Source: Aquirufa aurantiipilula
Lineage (GTDB): Bacteria; Bacteroidota; Bacteroidia; Cytophagales; Spirosomataceae
DNA length: 64,000 nt
Assembly: GCF_019923745.1 (NCBI RefSeq)
Contig: NZ_JAANOG010000009.1
Coordinates: forward strand, 1-64,000
Direction: 5' to 3'
Shown: piece by piece, positions 1-9,477 of the stretch
Position numbering within the stretch: the first letter of the stretch is position 1
Layout of the letters: every line of letters starts with the position of its first letter
Made by a program: the position numbers and the translations under genes
Notes under the pieces: generated by a model
Told to the model about the DNA's origin: nothing
Database searches by the model: none
The model's input: the letters and a program-made list of their open reading frames with translations, nothing else

Positions 1-36
<36 letters not shown>

Positions 37-121
37 AAATAATCTTTGGATGTTTGACTTTGCTCTTACTATTAAAATAAGAATTGTCATTATCCTTGTC
101 TTGAATGCTATTTCTTCTCTT

Positions 122-180
122 CATAACCATTTTAACTGGTTATGAACTTTTTCCTTTTATCAACACGTCAAAGAACTCTT
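122..180 (-). promoter_or_regulatory. rRNA leader with hairpin and boxA-like antiterminator
   Basis: The leader of the rRNA operon on the minus strand contains GTTCTTTGACGTG (within 161-180), which resembles the boxA-like sequence seen ahead of 16S genes in Bacteroidota. A perfect 8-bp inverted repeat (122-129 with 137-144, 7-nt loop) lies closer to the 16S gene. It may be part of leader folding or processing. No protein gene is visible between the rRNA gene and base 504. Confidence 0.5.
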
Positions 181-327
181 TGTACTTCTCTCCTTAATTC
201 CTTAAAAAATCTCAGGCAAAAAAAATTGAACTCTTAACAAGTTCGACTCTTTTTATTCCTTCTCTTTTTTAAGCCCTAAGGCCTCTGTACTTCGAACGAC
301 TGCCGTTGTAGTCGCTAAATCGGAGTG

Positions 328-358
328 CAAAGATGTAGGTTTATTTTCCTTATTCCAA
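328..358 (-). promoter_or_regulatory. Candidate rRNA operon promoter
   Basis: On the minus strand, TTG (356-358) is followed after 20 nt by CATCTTTG (328-335). This matches the Bacteroidota sigma-ABfr promoter TTG-N17-23-TAnnTTTG at all but one -7 position. Transcription would begin near base 320, leaving a leader of about 285 nt before 16S. It is assigned from motif and context only. Confidence 0.55.
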
Positions 359-504
359 ATCATTCCACAAAAAAAATTGAGATTTATTACTAATTCGCTG
401 AATATCAAAGAGAAAATTTTTGAAAAAATTTAGTCTGCTTTCGTTATTTCATAACTTACCGTATTATTGCTCCCACAATAACCTAACCCTAATAATATAC
501 TTAC

Positions 505-714
505 ATGAATCCACATGTCCAAAATGGAGATTTTACGCTCCGTGAACTGGAGATTATTTCACTAATCCAACAAGGAAATACCTCCCAGGAGATTGCCGAA
601 GAACTTCACATCTCCGAATTCACCATCAAAAAACACCGAGAAAACATAGCTCGAAAGATTGGAAGCCATGGAAAAAAGGAATTCAGAAGATTCATTCGAA
701 ATTTTAAGGCTTGA
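505..714 (+). CDS. Solo LuxR/GerE-type HTH regulator (locus L1)
   Basis: A 69-residue protein that is nearly all one GerE/LuxR C-terminal helix-turn-helix: LTLRE-like start (FTLRELEIISLI), QGNTSQEIAEELHISEFTIKKH recognition region and a KIG tail. It has no receiver or ligand-binding domain, so it would act as a constitutive or dimer-controlled DNA-binding protein. It diverges from the rRNA operon and precedes the L1 precursor peptide by 195 nt. Two shorter relatives occur at 13905 and 15210. The three share the HTH fold region, but this copy is the most divergent. A likely target is the upstream element of the neighbouring peptide gene (inference). Confidence 0.85.
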   Translation: MNPHVQNGDFTLRELEIISLIQQGNTSQEIAEELHISEFTIKKHRENIARKIGSHGKKEFRRFIRNFKA

Positions 715-761
715 TCCTATTCGTGAAGAATCCCTCCCTCTAAAAAACAGAAATATTTCAA

Positions 762-781
762 AAAATAGGAGAAAATAGGAG
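762..781. promoter_or_regulatory. Tandem 10-bp repeat, candidate LuxR-type operator of L1
   Basis: AAAATAGGAG occurs twice in direct tandem (762-771 and 772-781), one DNA turn apart. At L2 and L3 the equivalent place carries AAAATACTAC-type repeats spaced 11 bp. The second repeat ends 79 nt before the conserved L1 core element, against 69 nt at L2 and 71 nt at L3. It is interpreted as a binding site for the adjacent solo HTH protein; this is inference from phasing and position. Confidence 0.45.
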
Positions 782-830
782 AACCGTAGGACATCATTCC
801 CTACAAAGGACTTTTAAAAAACCAAGAGCT

Positions 831-890
831 TTACATCAAGTTGGCCAAGCTTGGTGTATCCCGAAAAACCAGAAAAGAGTAGGGGCAATT
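831..890 (+). promoter_or_regulatory. Conserved peptide-locus upstream element, L1 copy
   Basis: This block ahead of the L1 precursor gene is shared with 14376-14435. It contains TTGGCCAA, then CCGAAAAACC (861-870), six bases, and GAGTAGGGG (877-885), which ends 24 nt before the ATG. The same core occurs on the minus strand at 19820-19845. Three independent copies at the same distance from three small-peptide genes argue for a promoter or 5'-leader control element. A TAnnTTTG box is not evident. Confidence 0.65.
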
Positions 891-909
891 ATTTAGAATT
901 TAACTGAAT

Positions 910-1167
910 ATGGAAAATTTGAAATCAAGTTTTGCATTGATGGCAGTTTGTTTTGCATTTGCAACTTTATCAAAATCTCCTCAGCAGAAATCAGGTAAAG
1001 TATGGCTGGCAATAACTCACGTAATGAGTGCAAGAGGCGCATCTGCAAATGCAACTACAGCTGTCGGAGCAATAGGTATCATGGATGCTGCAGCATGGGG
1101 ATTTGCAGTTGGTTCTGTAGGTACTCCAGTTGCTGGCGCAGTTGCTGGGATTGCTGCTGGATTCTAA
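910..1167 (+). CDS. Ala/Gly-rich bacteriocin-like precursor peptide (L1)
   Basis: An 85-residue peptide. A hydrophobic N-terminal segment (about residues 8-20) looks like a signal or leader. A short polar stretch (SKSPQQKSGK) follows, and then a strongly hydrophobic Ala/Gly/Val-rich half ending GAVAGIAAGF. Small-residue spacing of this kind is typical of membrane-active bacteriocins. It is preceded by the conserved GAGTAGGGG element and followed by membrane-protein genes that include a SpoIIM/DUF95-like one. There is no double-Gly leader, unlike the L2 peptides. Composition resembles the L3 precursor at 19511. Function is inferred; no named family is claimed. Confidence 0.7.
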   Translation: MENLKSSFALMAVCFAFATLSKSPQQKSGKVWLAITHVMSARGASANATTAVGAIGIMDAAAWGFAVGSVGTPVAGAVAGIAAGF

Positions 1168-1286
1168 TGATTATGGAGGGATTTATACCCTCCATGATTT
1201 TTTAAAAAATAAATTTTAAGAAAAAAATACTATAATTTCAAAATTGAAAAAAGTCAAGACCTTTAACAATTATAACTACTTCTGAA

Positions 1287-1595
1287 ATGCGCGAAAAATC
1301 CTACTTTACTTGTGATAATTGCCACAATAAAATCTCCTTCTGGGAAACATTCAAAACTAATAAGAACAGTAAAACAATTTGTAATTTCTGTAATACTGAA
1401 TTACATCCAATCAAAACAATTTCTTTCAATTGGTCTTTTTTTATTGGATTTATTTCAACTGTAATCCCTGCTGAAATTGTGTTAAAATACTATAATAGTG
1501 TTCCCATTGCTTTTTTTGTTGCATTATGCGGAGGGATATTATCAGTTTTAGGAATTGCATTTTATACATATAAATCTACGGAACTTAAAAGCTAA
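1287..1595 (+). CDS. Zinc-ribbon membrane protein (CxxC-x19-CxxC)
   Basis: A 102-residue protein with an N-terminal zinc-ribbon-like motif, CDNC at residues 9-12 and CNFC at 32-35, followed by two predicted membrane helices (about 49-66 and 71-92). The layout resembles small CxxC-20-CxxC membrane proteins (compare TIGR04104). It lies between the L1 precursor and the SpoIIM-like gene, 119 nt after the former and 138 nt before the latter. An immunity or accessory role is possible but unsupported beyond position. A/T-rich codon use matches the rest of L1. Confidence 0.65.
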   Translation: MREKSYFTCDNCHNKISFWETFKTNKNSKTICNFCNTELHPIKTISFNWSFFIGFISTVIPAEIVLKYYNSVPIAFFVALCGGILSVLGIAFYTYKSTELKS

Positions 1596-1733
1596 CTCCA
1601 TTAAATAAATTTAAGGATAAACATGACACTTCTTGAGTTTTAGTATTAAATGAGACGAGTGTAAAATCAGAAAATTGTTAACACTCCATTTTCTGCTATT
1701 TGACATGAAAATTAATACAATTAAAATGAGGTA

Positions 1734-2267
1734 ATGAAAAAATATTTAATGAGCAAGTTCTTTAATTTATCTATTTCAATTTATATCGTCGGGTTTTTAA
1801 CAGCTTTTTTCTTGAAAAACCATTTCATTGAATTAAAACCAAATTTGCTTTCTAATGACAACAAACTATTTTTAAATCTATCTCAATGGGAATTATTTTT
1901 ATTAATCCTGAAAAATAATTCGTTAGTTTATTTTATTAATATTTCCGGGTTTCTAACCTTTGGCTTATTTACTGTTCTCAATACATTCTATAATGGATTT
2001 GTATTGGGCTATCTAATAACTACAATTAATCGAATTTTTCTTGATTCGGCTTTTTTTTACAAAAGAATAGCTCCTCATTCAATAGAAATAATAGGTATCA
2101 TCATTTCTTCTACCTTAGGTTTTTATTTAACAAACTATGTTTTTAAAAATATATTTCTAAACAAAAAACCGAAATTCAATTTTAAACATTTCACTAGCTT
2201 ATTCGTGCTTGGATTCATAATAATTTTAATCGCAGCATTTCTAGAATCATATGTTTCAGCTCACTAG
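1734..2267 (+). CDS. SpoIIM/DUF95-like membrane protein (L1)
   Basis: A 177-residue integral membrane protein with the layout of the SpoIIM (DUF95) family: a first helix, a stretch starting NNSLVYF, an NGF motif at residues 87-89, PH-xx-E at 114-118, and a C-terminal helix ending AAFLESYVS. The L3 protein at 18067 has the same landmarks (NGF, PH-xxx-E, ALIETFIS). DUF95 proteins are conserved in circular bacteriocin clusters, where they are needed for production or secretion, and one takes part in engulfment in Bacillus. Here the gene follows a bacteriocin-like precursor and overlaps the next membrane gene by 17 nt. Role in peptide export or immunity is inferred. Confidence 0.7.
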   Translation: MKKYLMSKFFNLSISIYIVGFLTAFFLKNHFIELKPNLLSNDNKLFLNLSQWELFLLILKNNSLVYFINISGFLTFGLFTVLNTFYNGFVLGYLITTINRIFLDSAFFYKRIAPHSIEIIGIIISSTLGFYLTNYVFKNIFLNKKPKFNFKHFTSLFVLGFIIILIAAFLESYVSAH

Positions 2268-2802
2268 GTTTTATACAATTTTTACTATTGCAATCTTGTC
2301 AATAATATTTTATGAAATTTCAGTATATGCAGGTATTTTGCAAGAGAACATTACTGGAAAATTTAATTCTTTTCAATCCTTTATTTTCCAAATAAATAAC
2401 TTAACATCTGCAATATTTCCACTGTTGATTTACACATTTATATACATTACTACACAAATATTTTTTATATTTTTCAATATAGATAAAGAAAAAGCTTCCC
2501 TTTCAAAGATAATAAGTGTCGCTTTATTACCAGTAATAGTTTTCTCATTAGTTTACCTAGTAGTATTAATTCATTTTGTGAAAAATATTGATGGTCCAAT
2601 GCCGCAAGAATTAAAAAACCTCAAATTAATATCTAGTTTTACTTTTAATGATTTCAAAAATATTGGATACCTATTTTGGGGACTATTTTATTTGATTTTA
2701 ATTGTAGAAATAAAATCAAAGTTCGAGTTAAGTATTTTAAAGTCTCTAATAATTAATTTAACCCCAACTTCAATTGTGAGTATATTGATTCAAATTATAT
2801 GA
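2251..2802 (+). CDS. Multi-spanning membrane protein paired with SpoIIM-like protein (L1)
   Basis: A 183-residue, very hydrophobic protein with about five predicted membrane helices and no recognisable catalytic motif. Its start overlaps the end of the SpoIIM-like gene by 17 nt, which implies translational coupling. A protein of similar size, composition and topology (186 residues, 17510) occupies the same position after the SpoIIM-like gene of L3. Topology is loosely Yip1-like, but I do not assign the family. It probably forms a complex with its partner; export or immunity is a guess from context. Confidence 0.65.
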   Translation: MFQLTRFYTIFTIAILSIIFYEISVYAGILQENITGKFNSFQSFIFQINNLTSAIFPLLIYTFIYITTQIFFIFFNIDKEKASLSKIISVALLPVIVFSLVYLVVLIHFVKNIDGPMPQELKNLKLISSFTFNDFKNIGYLFWGLFYLILIVEIKSKFELSILKSLIINLTPTSIVSILIQII

Positions 2803-2857
2803 AATTTATTCATATTATTTGAATCAGGTGAACGCATTGAAATCAAAATCTTTAACT

Positions 2858-4486
2858 TTATCCCCCCAAAAACGGATACTTAAAATCCGTCGGAGAAGAG
2901 AATACTTCCTTAACTGTACGTGGGGAAACCCAACGAAGCAAATTCAAATAGGATCCGGCTTTATCATTCGTTCCCGAAGCACGTGCACCACCAAAAGGCT
3001 GTTGGCCCACTACCGCTCCTGTACATTTATCGTTTAAATATAAATTACCTGCCGCATTTTCTAAGGCTTTAGCCGCCTCAGACAAAGCATAAGTATCTTG
3101 AGAGAAAATGGCTCCTGTCAACGCATAAGCCGAGGTTTGATCCACCAAATGTAAAGTTGCAGCCCAATCTTGATCTGGATAAACATACACAGTCAATACC
3201 GGCCCAAAAATCTCCTCCTCCATGGTACGATAGTGGGGATTCGTTGTCAACAAAACTGTAGGTTCTACAAAATATCCTTTACTCGCATCAAAGCCTCCAC
3301 CAGCAATGACTTCCACTTCCTTCGAATGTTTAGCTTCCTCTATATAAGAAGTAATCTTATCAAACGCTTTTTGATCAATGACCGCATTCACAAAATTCCC
3401 AAAATCCTCGGTCCCTCCTACTTTAATCTTAGCCAAATCAGCTTGCAGTTGACTTTTTACGGCAGGCCATAAACTGGCGGGCACATAAGCTCTTGAAGCT
3501 GCCGAACATTTTTGCCCTTGGTATTCAAAGGCGCCTCGGATTAATCCTGTTACCAATGCTTTCACATCAGCCGAGGCATGTGCTACCACAAAATCCTTCC
3601 CTCCTGTTTCTCCCACGATACGTGGATATGATTTATAGTTAGCGATATTGTTCCCAATATTCTGCCAAATGGTTTGAAAAACTTTGGTAGATCCCGTGAA
3701 GTGAATCCCCGCAAAATCACGATGTTTAAATACCACCTCCCCTGCTTCAGGACCATCAGCAAAAACCAAATTAATCACACCAGCTGGTAAACCTGCTTCT
3801 TCCAAAATTTGCATCAACAAGGCGGCAGAGTAAATCTGCTGAGGGGCCGGTTTCCAAACTACTGTATTCCCCATCATCGCTGGTGCTGCTGGTAAATTCC
3901 CAGCAATGGCCGTAAAATTGAAAGGGGTTAAGGCATATACAAATCCTTCTAATGGTCTATATTCCAATCGATTCCAAACACCAGGGGATGAAATCGGTTG
4001 GTCAGCATATATTTGAGTGGCATAATGAGCATTGAAGCGCAAGAAATCTACCCATTCACAGGCTGAATCAATCTCTGCCTGATAAGCATTTTTGGATTGC
4101 CCTAGCATGGTTCTGGCATTCAATTCCATGCGATATTTGTTCGCCGACAAATCAGCGGCTTTTAAAAAGATGGATACTCGTTCTTGCCAAGTCAATGCAG
4201 CCCAAGCCGCTCTGGCAGATAAAGCCGAATCTATTGCCTCCGCAATTTCTTTTTTCCCTCCTTCATAATAATAACCTAAAATATGCTGGTGATCGTGTGG
4301 ACATGTCATGGCCACCTTCTTTGATCCTTGAACTGATTTTCCATGGATGCGCATGGAAACCTCCACTTGTTTATTACGTAATGTGTGAAGTGTATCTTGT
4401 AATAATTGGCGCTCAGAACTACCTACAGCATAAGAGTAGATGGGTTCATTGGTAGGTTGTGGTACCTTGAAAAATCCAGTTGACAT
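2858..4486 (-). CDS. pruA: L-glutamate gamma-semialdehyde (delta-1-pyrroline-5-carboxylate) dehydrogenase
   Basis: A 542-residue aldehyde dehydrogenase of the single-function P5C dehydrogenase type, which oxidises glutamate semialdehyde to glutamate with NAD in proline degradation. Visible features are the TPFNFTAIAGN stretch, the NAD-binding FTGSTKVF region, the catalytic glutamate in VGETGGKDF, the catalytic cysteine in EYQGQKCSAASR, and the late EEEIFGPVL motif. Length is normal for the family. It stands alone with its own promoter, inside the 3' end of the upstream gene; no proline dehydrogenase gene is in the window. Confidence 0.95.
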   Translation of the reverse strand: MSTGFFKVPQPTNEPIYSYAVGSSERQLLQDTLHTLRNKQVEVSMRIHGKSVQGSKKVAMTCPHDHQHILGYYYEGGKKEIAEAIDSALSARAAWAALTWQERVSIFLKAADLSANKYRMELNARTMLGQSKNAYQAEIDSACEWVDFLRFNAHYATQIYADQPISSPGVWNRLEYRPLEGFVYALTPFNFTAIAGNLPAAPAMMGNTVVWKPAPQQIYSAALLMQILEEAGLPAGVINLVFADGPEAGEVVFKHRDFAGIHFTGSTKVFQTIWQNIGNNIANYKSYPRIVGETGGKDFVVAHASADVKALVTGLIRGAFEYQGQKCSAASRAYVPASLWPAVKSQLQADLAKIKVGGTEDFGNFVNAVIDQKAFDKITSYIEEAKHSKEVEVIAGGGFDASKGYFVEPTVLLTTNPHYRTMEEEIFGPVLTVYVYPDQDWAATLHLVDQTSAYALTGAIFSQDTYALSEAAKALENAAGNLYLNDKCTGAVVGQQPFGGARASGTNDKAGSYLNLLRWVSPRTVKEVFSSPTDFKYPFLGG

Positions 4487-4518
4487 ATCCTTATATATAA
4501 TGAAGTGTAAATTTTAAA

Positions 4519-4548
4519 CAAAAGTACGGCATATTTCTCAAGGTTCAA
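4519..4548 (-). promoter_or_regulatory. Promoter of pruA
   Basis: On the minus strand, TTG (4546-4548) is separated by 19 nt from TACTTTTG (4519-4526), a full match to the Bacteroidota consensus TTG-N19-TAnnTTTG. It gives a leader of about 25 nt before the pruA ATG. Its upstream half lies inside the end of the preceding gene. Confidence 0.65.
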
Positions 4549-5254
4549 ATGAAAGATAAGGACTTAACCTTTGCCAAACCGCCTCATCCAATTGCTGTAC
4601 TTTTTTTAAATCTTCCCAATTTTGAAATAGTCCATGTTGTTTACGATAATTCAAAATCAAATTGGCTTGTCGATAAGGCAAATAAGGATGCCTAAATTCT
4701 TTCCAATCTGACCTATTAATATATAGGTGTCGAAACACTCCTTTGCCGACATGAAACTGGGAACTATGTTCATTAATCCAAAGAGTATCCAAACCGTATA
4801 CCTCCTTCAGTTGAGCTGTTCGATAAAAGCCCCCCAATTTATCCCGATAAGCTAAAATTCGTTTAGCAAAAGCTGGCCCTATACCTGGCAAGGCTATCCA
4901 CGCTAAAGAATCTGCTTGGTTGATATCAATCTGCCAAACTTGCTTTTTGTCCCTTTTCAAATCCTTGGAAGAGAACGTGGATTTGTACGATTGATGGTCA
5001 ACATAATAATAAGGAGACTTTCTCTTGGAATTAGTACGTAGGGGTTGATTTGACTTTTCCATCTCAATCAAAGTCTTGGTCCAATAAGTGGTTTGAGAAA
5101 AATTCGTCATTTGCTGTTGACTTTGGTATGCGATCCAACGGGAAAAGATATCGGCAAGTAATAAAAAAATAAATAAACTGAGTAGCCCCAGAATTTCGGA
5201 GCGCGTCATGCCCAGGGTAAAACGGAGGTAATAATGAACTTTATTTTTCCACAT
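4538..5254 (-). CDS. Helix-hairpin-helix (ComEA-like) membrane-anchored protein
   Basis: A 238-residue protein with one N-terminal membrane helix (about residues 20-38) and two helix-hairpin-helix regions. The first is INQADSLAWIALPGIGPAFAKRI near residues 110-130; the second is RQANLILNYRKQHGLF near 196-211. HhH repeats bind DNA without sequence specificity, and ComEA relatives receive DNA during uptake. Whether this one works in competence or elsewhere in DNA handling cannot be told from sequence. The gene diverges from rpoB. Confidence 0.75.
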   Translation of the reverse strand: MWKNKVHYYLRFTLGMTRSEILGLLSLFIFLLLADIFSRWIAYQSQQQMTNFSQTTYWTKTLIEMEKSNQPLRTNSKRKSPYYYVDHQSYKSTFSSKDLKRDKKQVWQIDINQADSLAWIALPGIGPAFAKRILAYRDKLGGFYRTAQLKEVYGLDTLWINEHSSQFHVGKGVFRHLYINRSDWKEFRHPYLPYRQANLILNYRKQHGLFQNWEDLKKVQQLDEAVWQRLSPYLSFEP

Positions 5255-5313
5255 GTTTAGAACATCATAATGACAAGAATAGTATTTTTTTGTGGAGCCT
5301 TCTAGCTAAGCTA

Positions 5314-5343
5314 TTGTTTATTAGAAAATTATCAGTAATTTTG
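5314..5343 (+). promoter_or_regulatory. Promoter of rpoBC
   Basis: TTG (5314-5316), 19 nt, then TAATTTTG (5336-5343) is a perfect Bacteroidota housekeeping promoter. A start near 5350 gives a leader of roughly 145-190 nt before rpoB, depending on which start codon is used. Because rplJ and rplL are not upstream, this promoter would drive rpoBC alone. Confidence 0.75.
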
Positions 5344-5349
5344 CAGGCT

Positions 5350-5540
5350 ATTTTAGGATTAAAGCCCTCTGGGCAAATCCGAAGAGTGGTTCCGAAACAA
5401 CTTTTCTTTTCGTAGGGAAATGGTCAAGGGACACCACATCTTTTCATCTACGAGGCGTTCAGCTTGATTAATCTCTTCCAAAAGGAGGAGAATTTGTGCC
5501 CCTAGGGCCATTATTCACATTAATTAAAACGTATAAAGCC
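5350..5540 (+). promoter_or_regulatory. Long rpoB leader with possible structure and SD-like sequence
   Basis: The transcribed leader holds several short complementary segments: CGTAG paired with CTACG further on, enclosing TGGT/ACCA, and CCTCT with an AGAG downstream. AAAGGAGGAG at 5481-5490 is a textbook Shine-Dalgarno sequence, 5 nt before a GTG at 5496, although mRNAs of this phylum normally lack one. It could mark an alternative start or a regulatory site. Folding was judged by eye only. Confidence 0.4.
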
Positions 5541-8500
5541 TTGAGTAACATCACTGCCACCGGAAGACACAGCTTTGCGAAAACGCAGAGTGTGATCAAT
5601 TATCCAGATTTTCTGGATATCCAAATCCAATCCTTCCAAGATTTCTTCCAGCTAGAAACTGCAGCTGAAAATCGCACGGACGAGGGTTTATTTAAAGTAT
5701 TTGCTGAAAATTTTCCAATCGCGGATTCGCGTGAAAATTTCGTTCTTTCATTCGTTGATTACTCAGTAGATCCGCCGAAATATTCGGTAGATGAGTGTAT
5801 TGACCGTGGGTTAACGTATTCAGTGCCTTTAAAAGCCAAGTTGCGATTGATCTGTAATGACACAGACAACGAAGATTTCCAAACCATCGAACAAGAGGTT
5901 TTCTTGGGAAATATTCCTTACATGACAGAACGTGGATCCTTTGTGATCAACGGTGCTGAGCGTGTTATTGTATCGCAACTACACCGTTCACCGGGTGTAT
6001 TCTTCGCACAATCGAAGCATACCAATGGTACGAAATTGTATTCGGCTCGTATTATTCCATTCAAGGGTTCTTGGATTGAATTTGCTACGGACGTAAACAA
6101 TGTCATGTATGCCTACATTGACCGTAAGAAAAAGTTCCCTGTAACCGTTTTGCTTCGTGCGATCGGATACGGAAATGATAAAGACATCCTAGATTTATTC
6201 GGTTTAGCTGAAGAAATCAAAGTAGATAAAAAAATCATCAAAGGTATCGTTGGTCGTCGTTTGGCTGCAAGGGTTTTGAAAACTTGGCAGGAAGACTTCG
6301 TAGATGAGGATACAGGTGAGGTGGTTTCTATTGACCGTAATGAAATCTTGATTGAACGTGATACGGTGATTACAGAGAATGAAGTAGAGACGATTTTAGA
6401 ATCAGGTTCTTCTACCGTTATTCTTCACAAAGATGATGTGAACGTTTCTGACTACAACATCATTTACAATACTTTACAAAAAGATACTTCCAACTCGGAA
6501 AAAGAGGCTGTTGAAGTTATTTATAAGCAATTACGTAACACGGATGCACCGGATGAGCAAACAGCTCGTGACATCATCCAAAACTTGTTCTTCTCAGACA
6601 AACGTTATGATTTAGGAGAAGTTGGTCGTTACCGTATTAATAAAAAGTTAGGCCACGACATCCCGATGGATGTGAAGGTATTGACGAAGGAAGATATCAT
6701 TTCAATCGTGAAGTATTTGATCGGTTTGATCAACTCGCGCGCAGTTGTGGATGATATTGACCACTTATCTAACCGTCGTGTACGTACTGTAGGTGAGCAA
6801 TTATATGCTCAGTTCGGTGTGGGTCTTGCTCGTATGGCTCGTACTATCAAAGAGCGTATGAACGTACGTGATAACGAAGATTTCAAGCCAGTTGATTTGA
6901 TCAATGCTCGTACATTGTCTTCGGTGATTAATTCATTCTTTGGAACGAATCAGCTTTCTCAGTTTATGGATCAAACGAATCCATTGGCGGAGATTACACA
7001 CAAAAGACGTATGTCGGCCCTAGGGCCAGGTGGTCTTTCTCGTGAAAGAGCTGGTTTTGAGGTTCGTGACGTTCACTACACGCACTACGGTCGTTTGTGT
7101 ACGATTGAAACACCAGAGGGTCCAAACATTGGTTTGATTTCCTCACTTTGCGTTCATGCTAAAGTGAATTCCATGGGCTTTATTGAAACTCCATACCGTA
7201 TTATTGACGGTGGTAAAGTGGATGTAAGTAGCCATGTACAATATTTGACTGCAGAGGAAGAAGATGGTAAGAACATTGTTCAAGCTAACGCTCCTATTGA
7301 TATTAAGTCGGGTAAATTCTTATCTGATCGAGTGAAGGCTCGTTTTGAGGGTGACTTCCCATTGGTTAATCCATCGGAAGCACAGTATATGGACGTGGCA
7401 CCTAACCAGATTGTTTCGGTGGCGGCTTCTATGATTCCTTTCTTGGAACATGATGATGCTAACCGTGCCTTGATGGGATCCAACATGCAACGTCAAGCGG
7501 TACCATTATTAAGACCAGAAGCTCCGATTGTAGGTACTGGTTTAGAGCACCGTGTAGCGATTGACTCAAGAACTTTGGTAGTTGCCGAAGGAGATGGAGT
7601 TATCGAGTACGTAGATGCCATGAAGATTGTGGTAAATTATGATCAAACGGAAGATGAAAAAGTCATCAGCTTTGATGGTTCTTCTAAGACGTATAAATTG
7701 ATCAAGTTCCGTAGAACGAACCAGGATACTACCATCAACTTGAAGCCAATTGTTTTCAAAGGAGAGCGTGTTTCAAAAGGACAAGCACTTTGCGAAGGAT
7801 ATGCCACTCAAGGTGGAGAATTAGCTTTAGGACGTAACATGAAAGTGGCATTCATGCCATGGCAAGGTTACAACTTTGAGGATGCGATCGTAATCTCAGA
7901 GAAAGTTGTTCGTGATGATATCTTTACTTCCATCCATATTGAAGAGTTTGAATTAGAAGTTCGTGATACTAAACGTGGAGAAGAGGAATTAACTTCTGAA
8001 ATCCCGAACGTATCGGAAGAGACTGTTCGTAACTTGGATGAAAACGGGGTTGTTCGCGTAGGATCTGATGTAAAAGAAGGAGATATTTTAATCGGTAAGA
8101 TTACTCCAAAAGGAGAGTCTGATCCAACTCCAGAAGAAAAATTATTACGTGCCATCTTTGGTGACAAAGCCGGTGACGTGAAAGATGCTTCTAAGAAAGC
8201 ACCTCCATCACTTAAAGGTGTGGTTATCGATACGAAATTGTTCTCTCGTCCTAAAAAGGATAAAGAAGAGCGTGAGAAGTCGAAAGCTGAGTTGAAAAAA
8301 GTGATGAAGCAATATGGTAAAGATTTGTTAGACATTCGTCGTATCATGATTGACAAGACTGTTGCCTTGTTGAACGGAAAGACGTCTAACGGAATCAAGC
8401 ATAAATTCGGAACGGTGATTGTTGAGAAGGGTGTAAAATTCAGTGCGAAAAACATTGAAGAATTATTATTCCCTGACAAAAACTTATACCGTGATGAGAG

Positions 8501-9416
8501 CACATATGCTGTACCTGAAGAAGCCAATTTACTTTCTGATTTGATTGTAGAGGAAGCTACTGCTGATGCAGAATTAAATGCTCGTTTCTTACAGTTAATT
8601 AAGAACTACAACATTCGTCGTAATGAAATCGCTGGTCGATTCAAGCGTGAGCGTTTCGTGTTAGAAGTGGGTGATGAATTGCCTGCAGGTATCGTGAAAT
8701 TAGCGAAGGTGTATGTAGCTAAGAAACGTAAGTTGAAAGTAGGAGATAAAATGGCGGGTCGTCACGGTAATAAGGGTGTTGTAGCTCGTATTGTACGTGA
8801 AGAAGATATGCCATTCTTGGAAGATGGAACACCAGTAGATATCGTATTGAATCCACTTGGGGTACCTTCTCGTATGAACTTAGGTCAGATTTACGAAACT
8901 GTATTAGGTTGGGCTGGACAAAAATTAGGTAAGCGTTATGCGACACCAATCTTTGACGGTGGAACTGAAGCAGAAGTAGCTGCTGAGTTAACTCTAGCTG
9001 GTTTACCAGATTGGGGCCGTACGTATTTATACAATGGTTTGACGGGTGATAAATTTGATCAACCAGTAACAGTAGGTATTATTTACATGCTGAAATTGGG
9101 CCACTTAGTGGATGATAAGATGCACGCTCGTTCGATTGGACCATACTCATTGATTACGCAACAACCATTGGGAGGTAAAGCTCAATTTGGAGGTCAGCGT
9201 TTTGGTGAGATGGAGGTATGGGCGCTTGAGGCCTTCGGAGCAGCGAATATCTTGCAAGAGATTTTGACTGTTAAATCCGATGACGTTATCGGCCGTGCTA
9301 AAGCATACGAAGCCATCGTAAAAGGTGAGAATATGCCAAAACCAAATATTCCAGAATCATTCAACGTATTGATTCATGAATTACGTGGTTTAGCATTAGA
9401 AATCACCCTAGAGTAA
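5541..9416 (+). CDS. rpoB: DNA-directed RNA polymerase subunit beta
   Basis: The beta subunit of RNA polymerase, about 1291 residues from the TTG at 5541. Conserved signatures include the rifampicin region ([20 protein letters not shown]), [24 protein letters not shown] and [14 protein letters not shown], with the C-terminal [20 protein letters not shown]. Start choice is uncertain. TTG 5541 gives an N-terminus like that of Cytophagales relatives and has an A/T-rich upstream; the in-frame GTG at 5496 adds 15 residues and sits behind the SD-like AAAGGAGGAG. It is co-transcribed with rpoC 61 nt downstream. Confidence 0.97.
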   Translation: MSNITATGRHSFAKTQSVINYPDFLDIQIQSFQDFFQLETAAENRTDEGLFKVFAENFPIADSRENFVLSFVDYSVDPPKYSVDECIDRGLTYSVPLKAKLRLICNDTDNEDFQTIEQEVFLGNIPYMTERGSFVINGAERVIVSQLHRSPGVFFAQSKHTNGTKLYSARIIPFKGSWIEFATDVNNVMYAYIDRKKKFPVTVLLRAIGYGNDKDILDLFGLAEEIKVDKKIIKGIVGRRLAARVLKTWQEDFVDEDTGEVVSIDRNEILIERDTVITENEVETILESGSSTVILHKDDVNVSDYNIIYNTLQKDTSNSEKEAVEVIYKQLRNTDAPDEQTARDIIQNLFFSDKRYDLGEVGRYRINKKLGHDIPMDVKVLTKEDIISIVKYLIGLINSRAVVDDIDHLSNRRVRTVGEQLYAQFGVGLARMARTIKERMNVRDNEDFKPVDLINARTLSSVINSFFGTNQLSQFMDQTNPLAEITHKRRMSALGPGGLSRERAGFEVRDVHYTHYGRLCTIETPEGPNIGLISSLCVHAKVNSMGFIETPYRIIDGGKVDVSSHVQYLTAEEEDGKNIVQANAPIDIKSGKFLSDRVKARFEGDFPLVNPSEAQYMDVAPNQIVSVAASMIPFLEHDDANRALMGSNMQRQAVPLLRPEAPIVGTGLEHRVAIDSRTLVVAEGDGVIEYVDAMKIVVNYDQTEDEKVISFDGSSKTYKLIKFRRTNQDTTINLKPIVFKGERVSKGQALCEGYATQGGELALGRNMKVAFMPWQGYNFEDAIVISEKVVRDDIFTSIHIEEFELEVRDTKRGEEELTSEIPNVSEETVRNLDENGVVRVGSDVKEGDILIGKITPKGESDPTPEEKLLRAIFGDKAGDVKDASKKAPPSLKGVVIDTKLFSRPKKDKEEREKSKAELKKVMKQYGKDLLDIRRIMIDKTVALLNGKTSNGIKHKFGTVIVEKGVKFSAKNIEELLFPDKNLYRDESTYAVPEEANLLSDLIVEEATADAELNARFLQLIKNYNIRRNEIAGRFKRERFVLEVGDELPAGIVKLAKVYVAKKRKLKVGDKMAGRHGNKGVVARIVREEDMPFLEDGTPVDIVLNPLGVPSRMNLGQIYETVLGWAGQKLGKRYATPIFDGGTEAEVAAELTLAGLPDWGRTYLYNGLTGDKFDQPVTVGIIYMLKLGHLVDDKMHARSIGPYSLITQQPLGGKAQFGGQRFGEMEVWALEAFGAANILQEILTVKSDDVIGRAKAYEAIVKGENMPKPNIPESFNVLIHELRGLALEITLE

Positions 9417-9477
9417 ACATACATAGGGCTGGCAACGGCCCTTAACTAACATCATTTTCCAAAAAAATTAAACGAAA

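Noticed and set aside
1002-1205. Cys/Ser-rich 67-codon frame overlapping the L1 precursor
   Set aside because: It is the +1 or +2 shadow of the Ala/Gly codons (GCN read as Cys/Ser). The precursor frame has the leader, spacing and context.
7868-8527. Long minus-strand open frame of 219 codons inside rpoB
   Set aside because: It is antisense to a conserved part of rpoB, has Ser/Thr-rich composition typical of a shadow frame, and matches no family.
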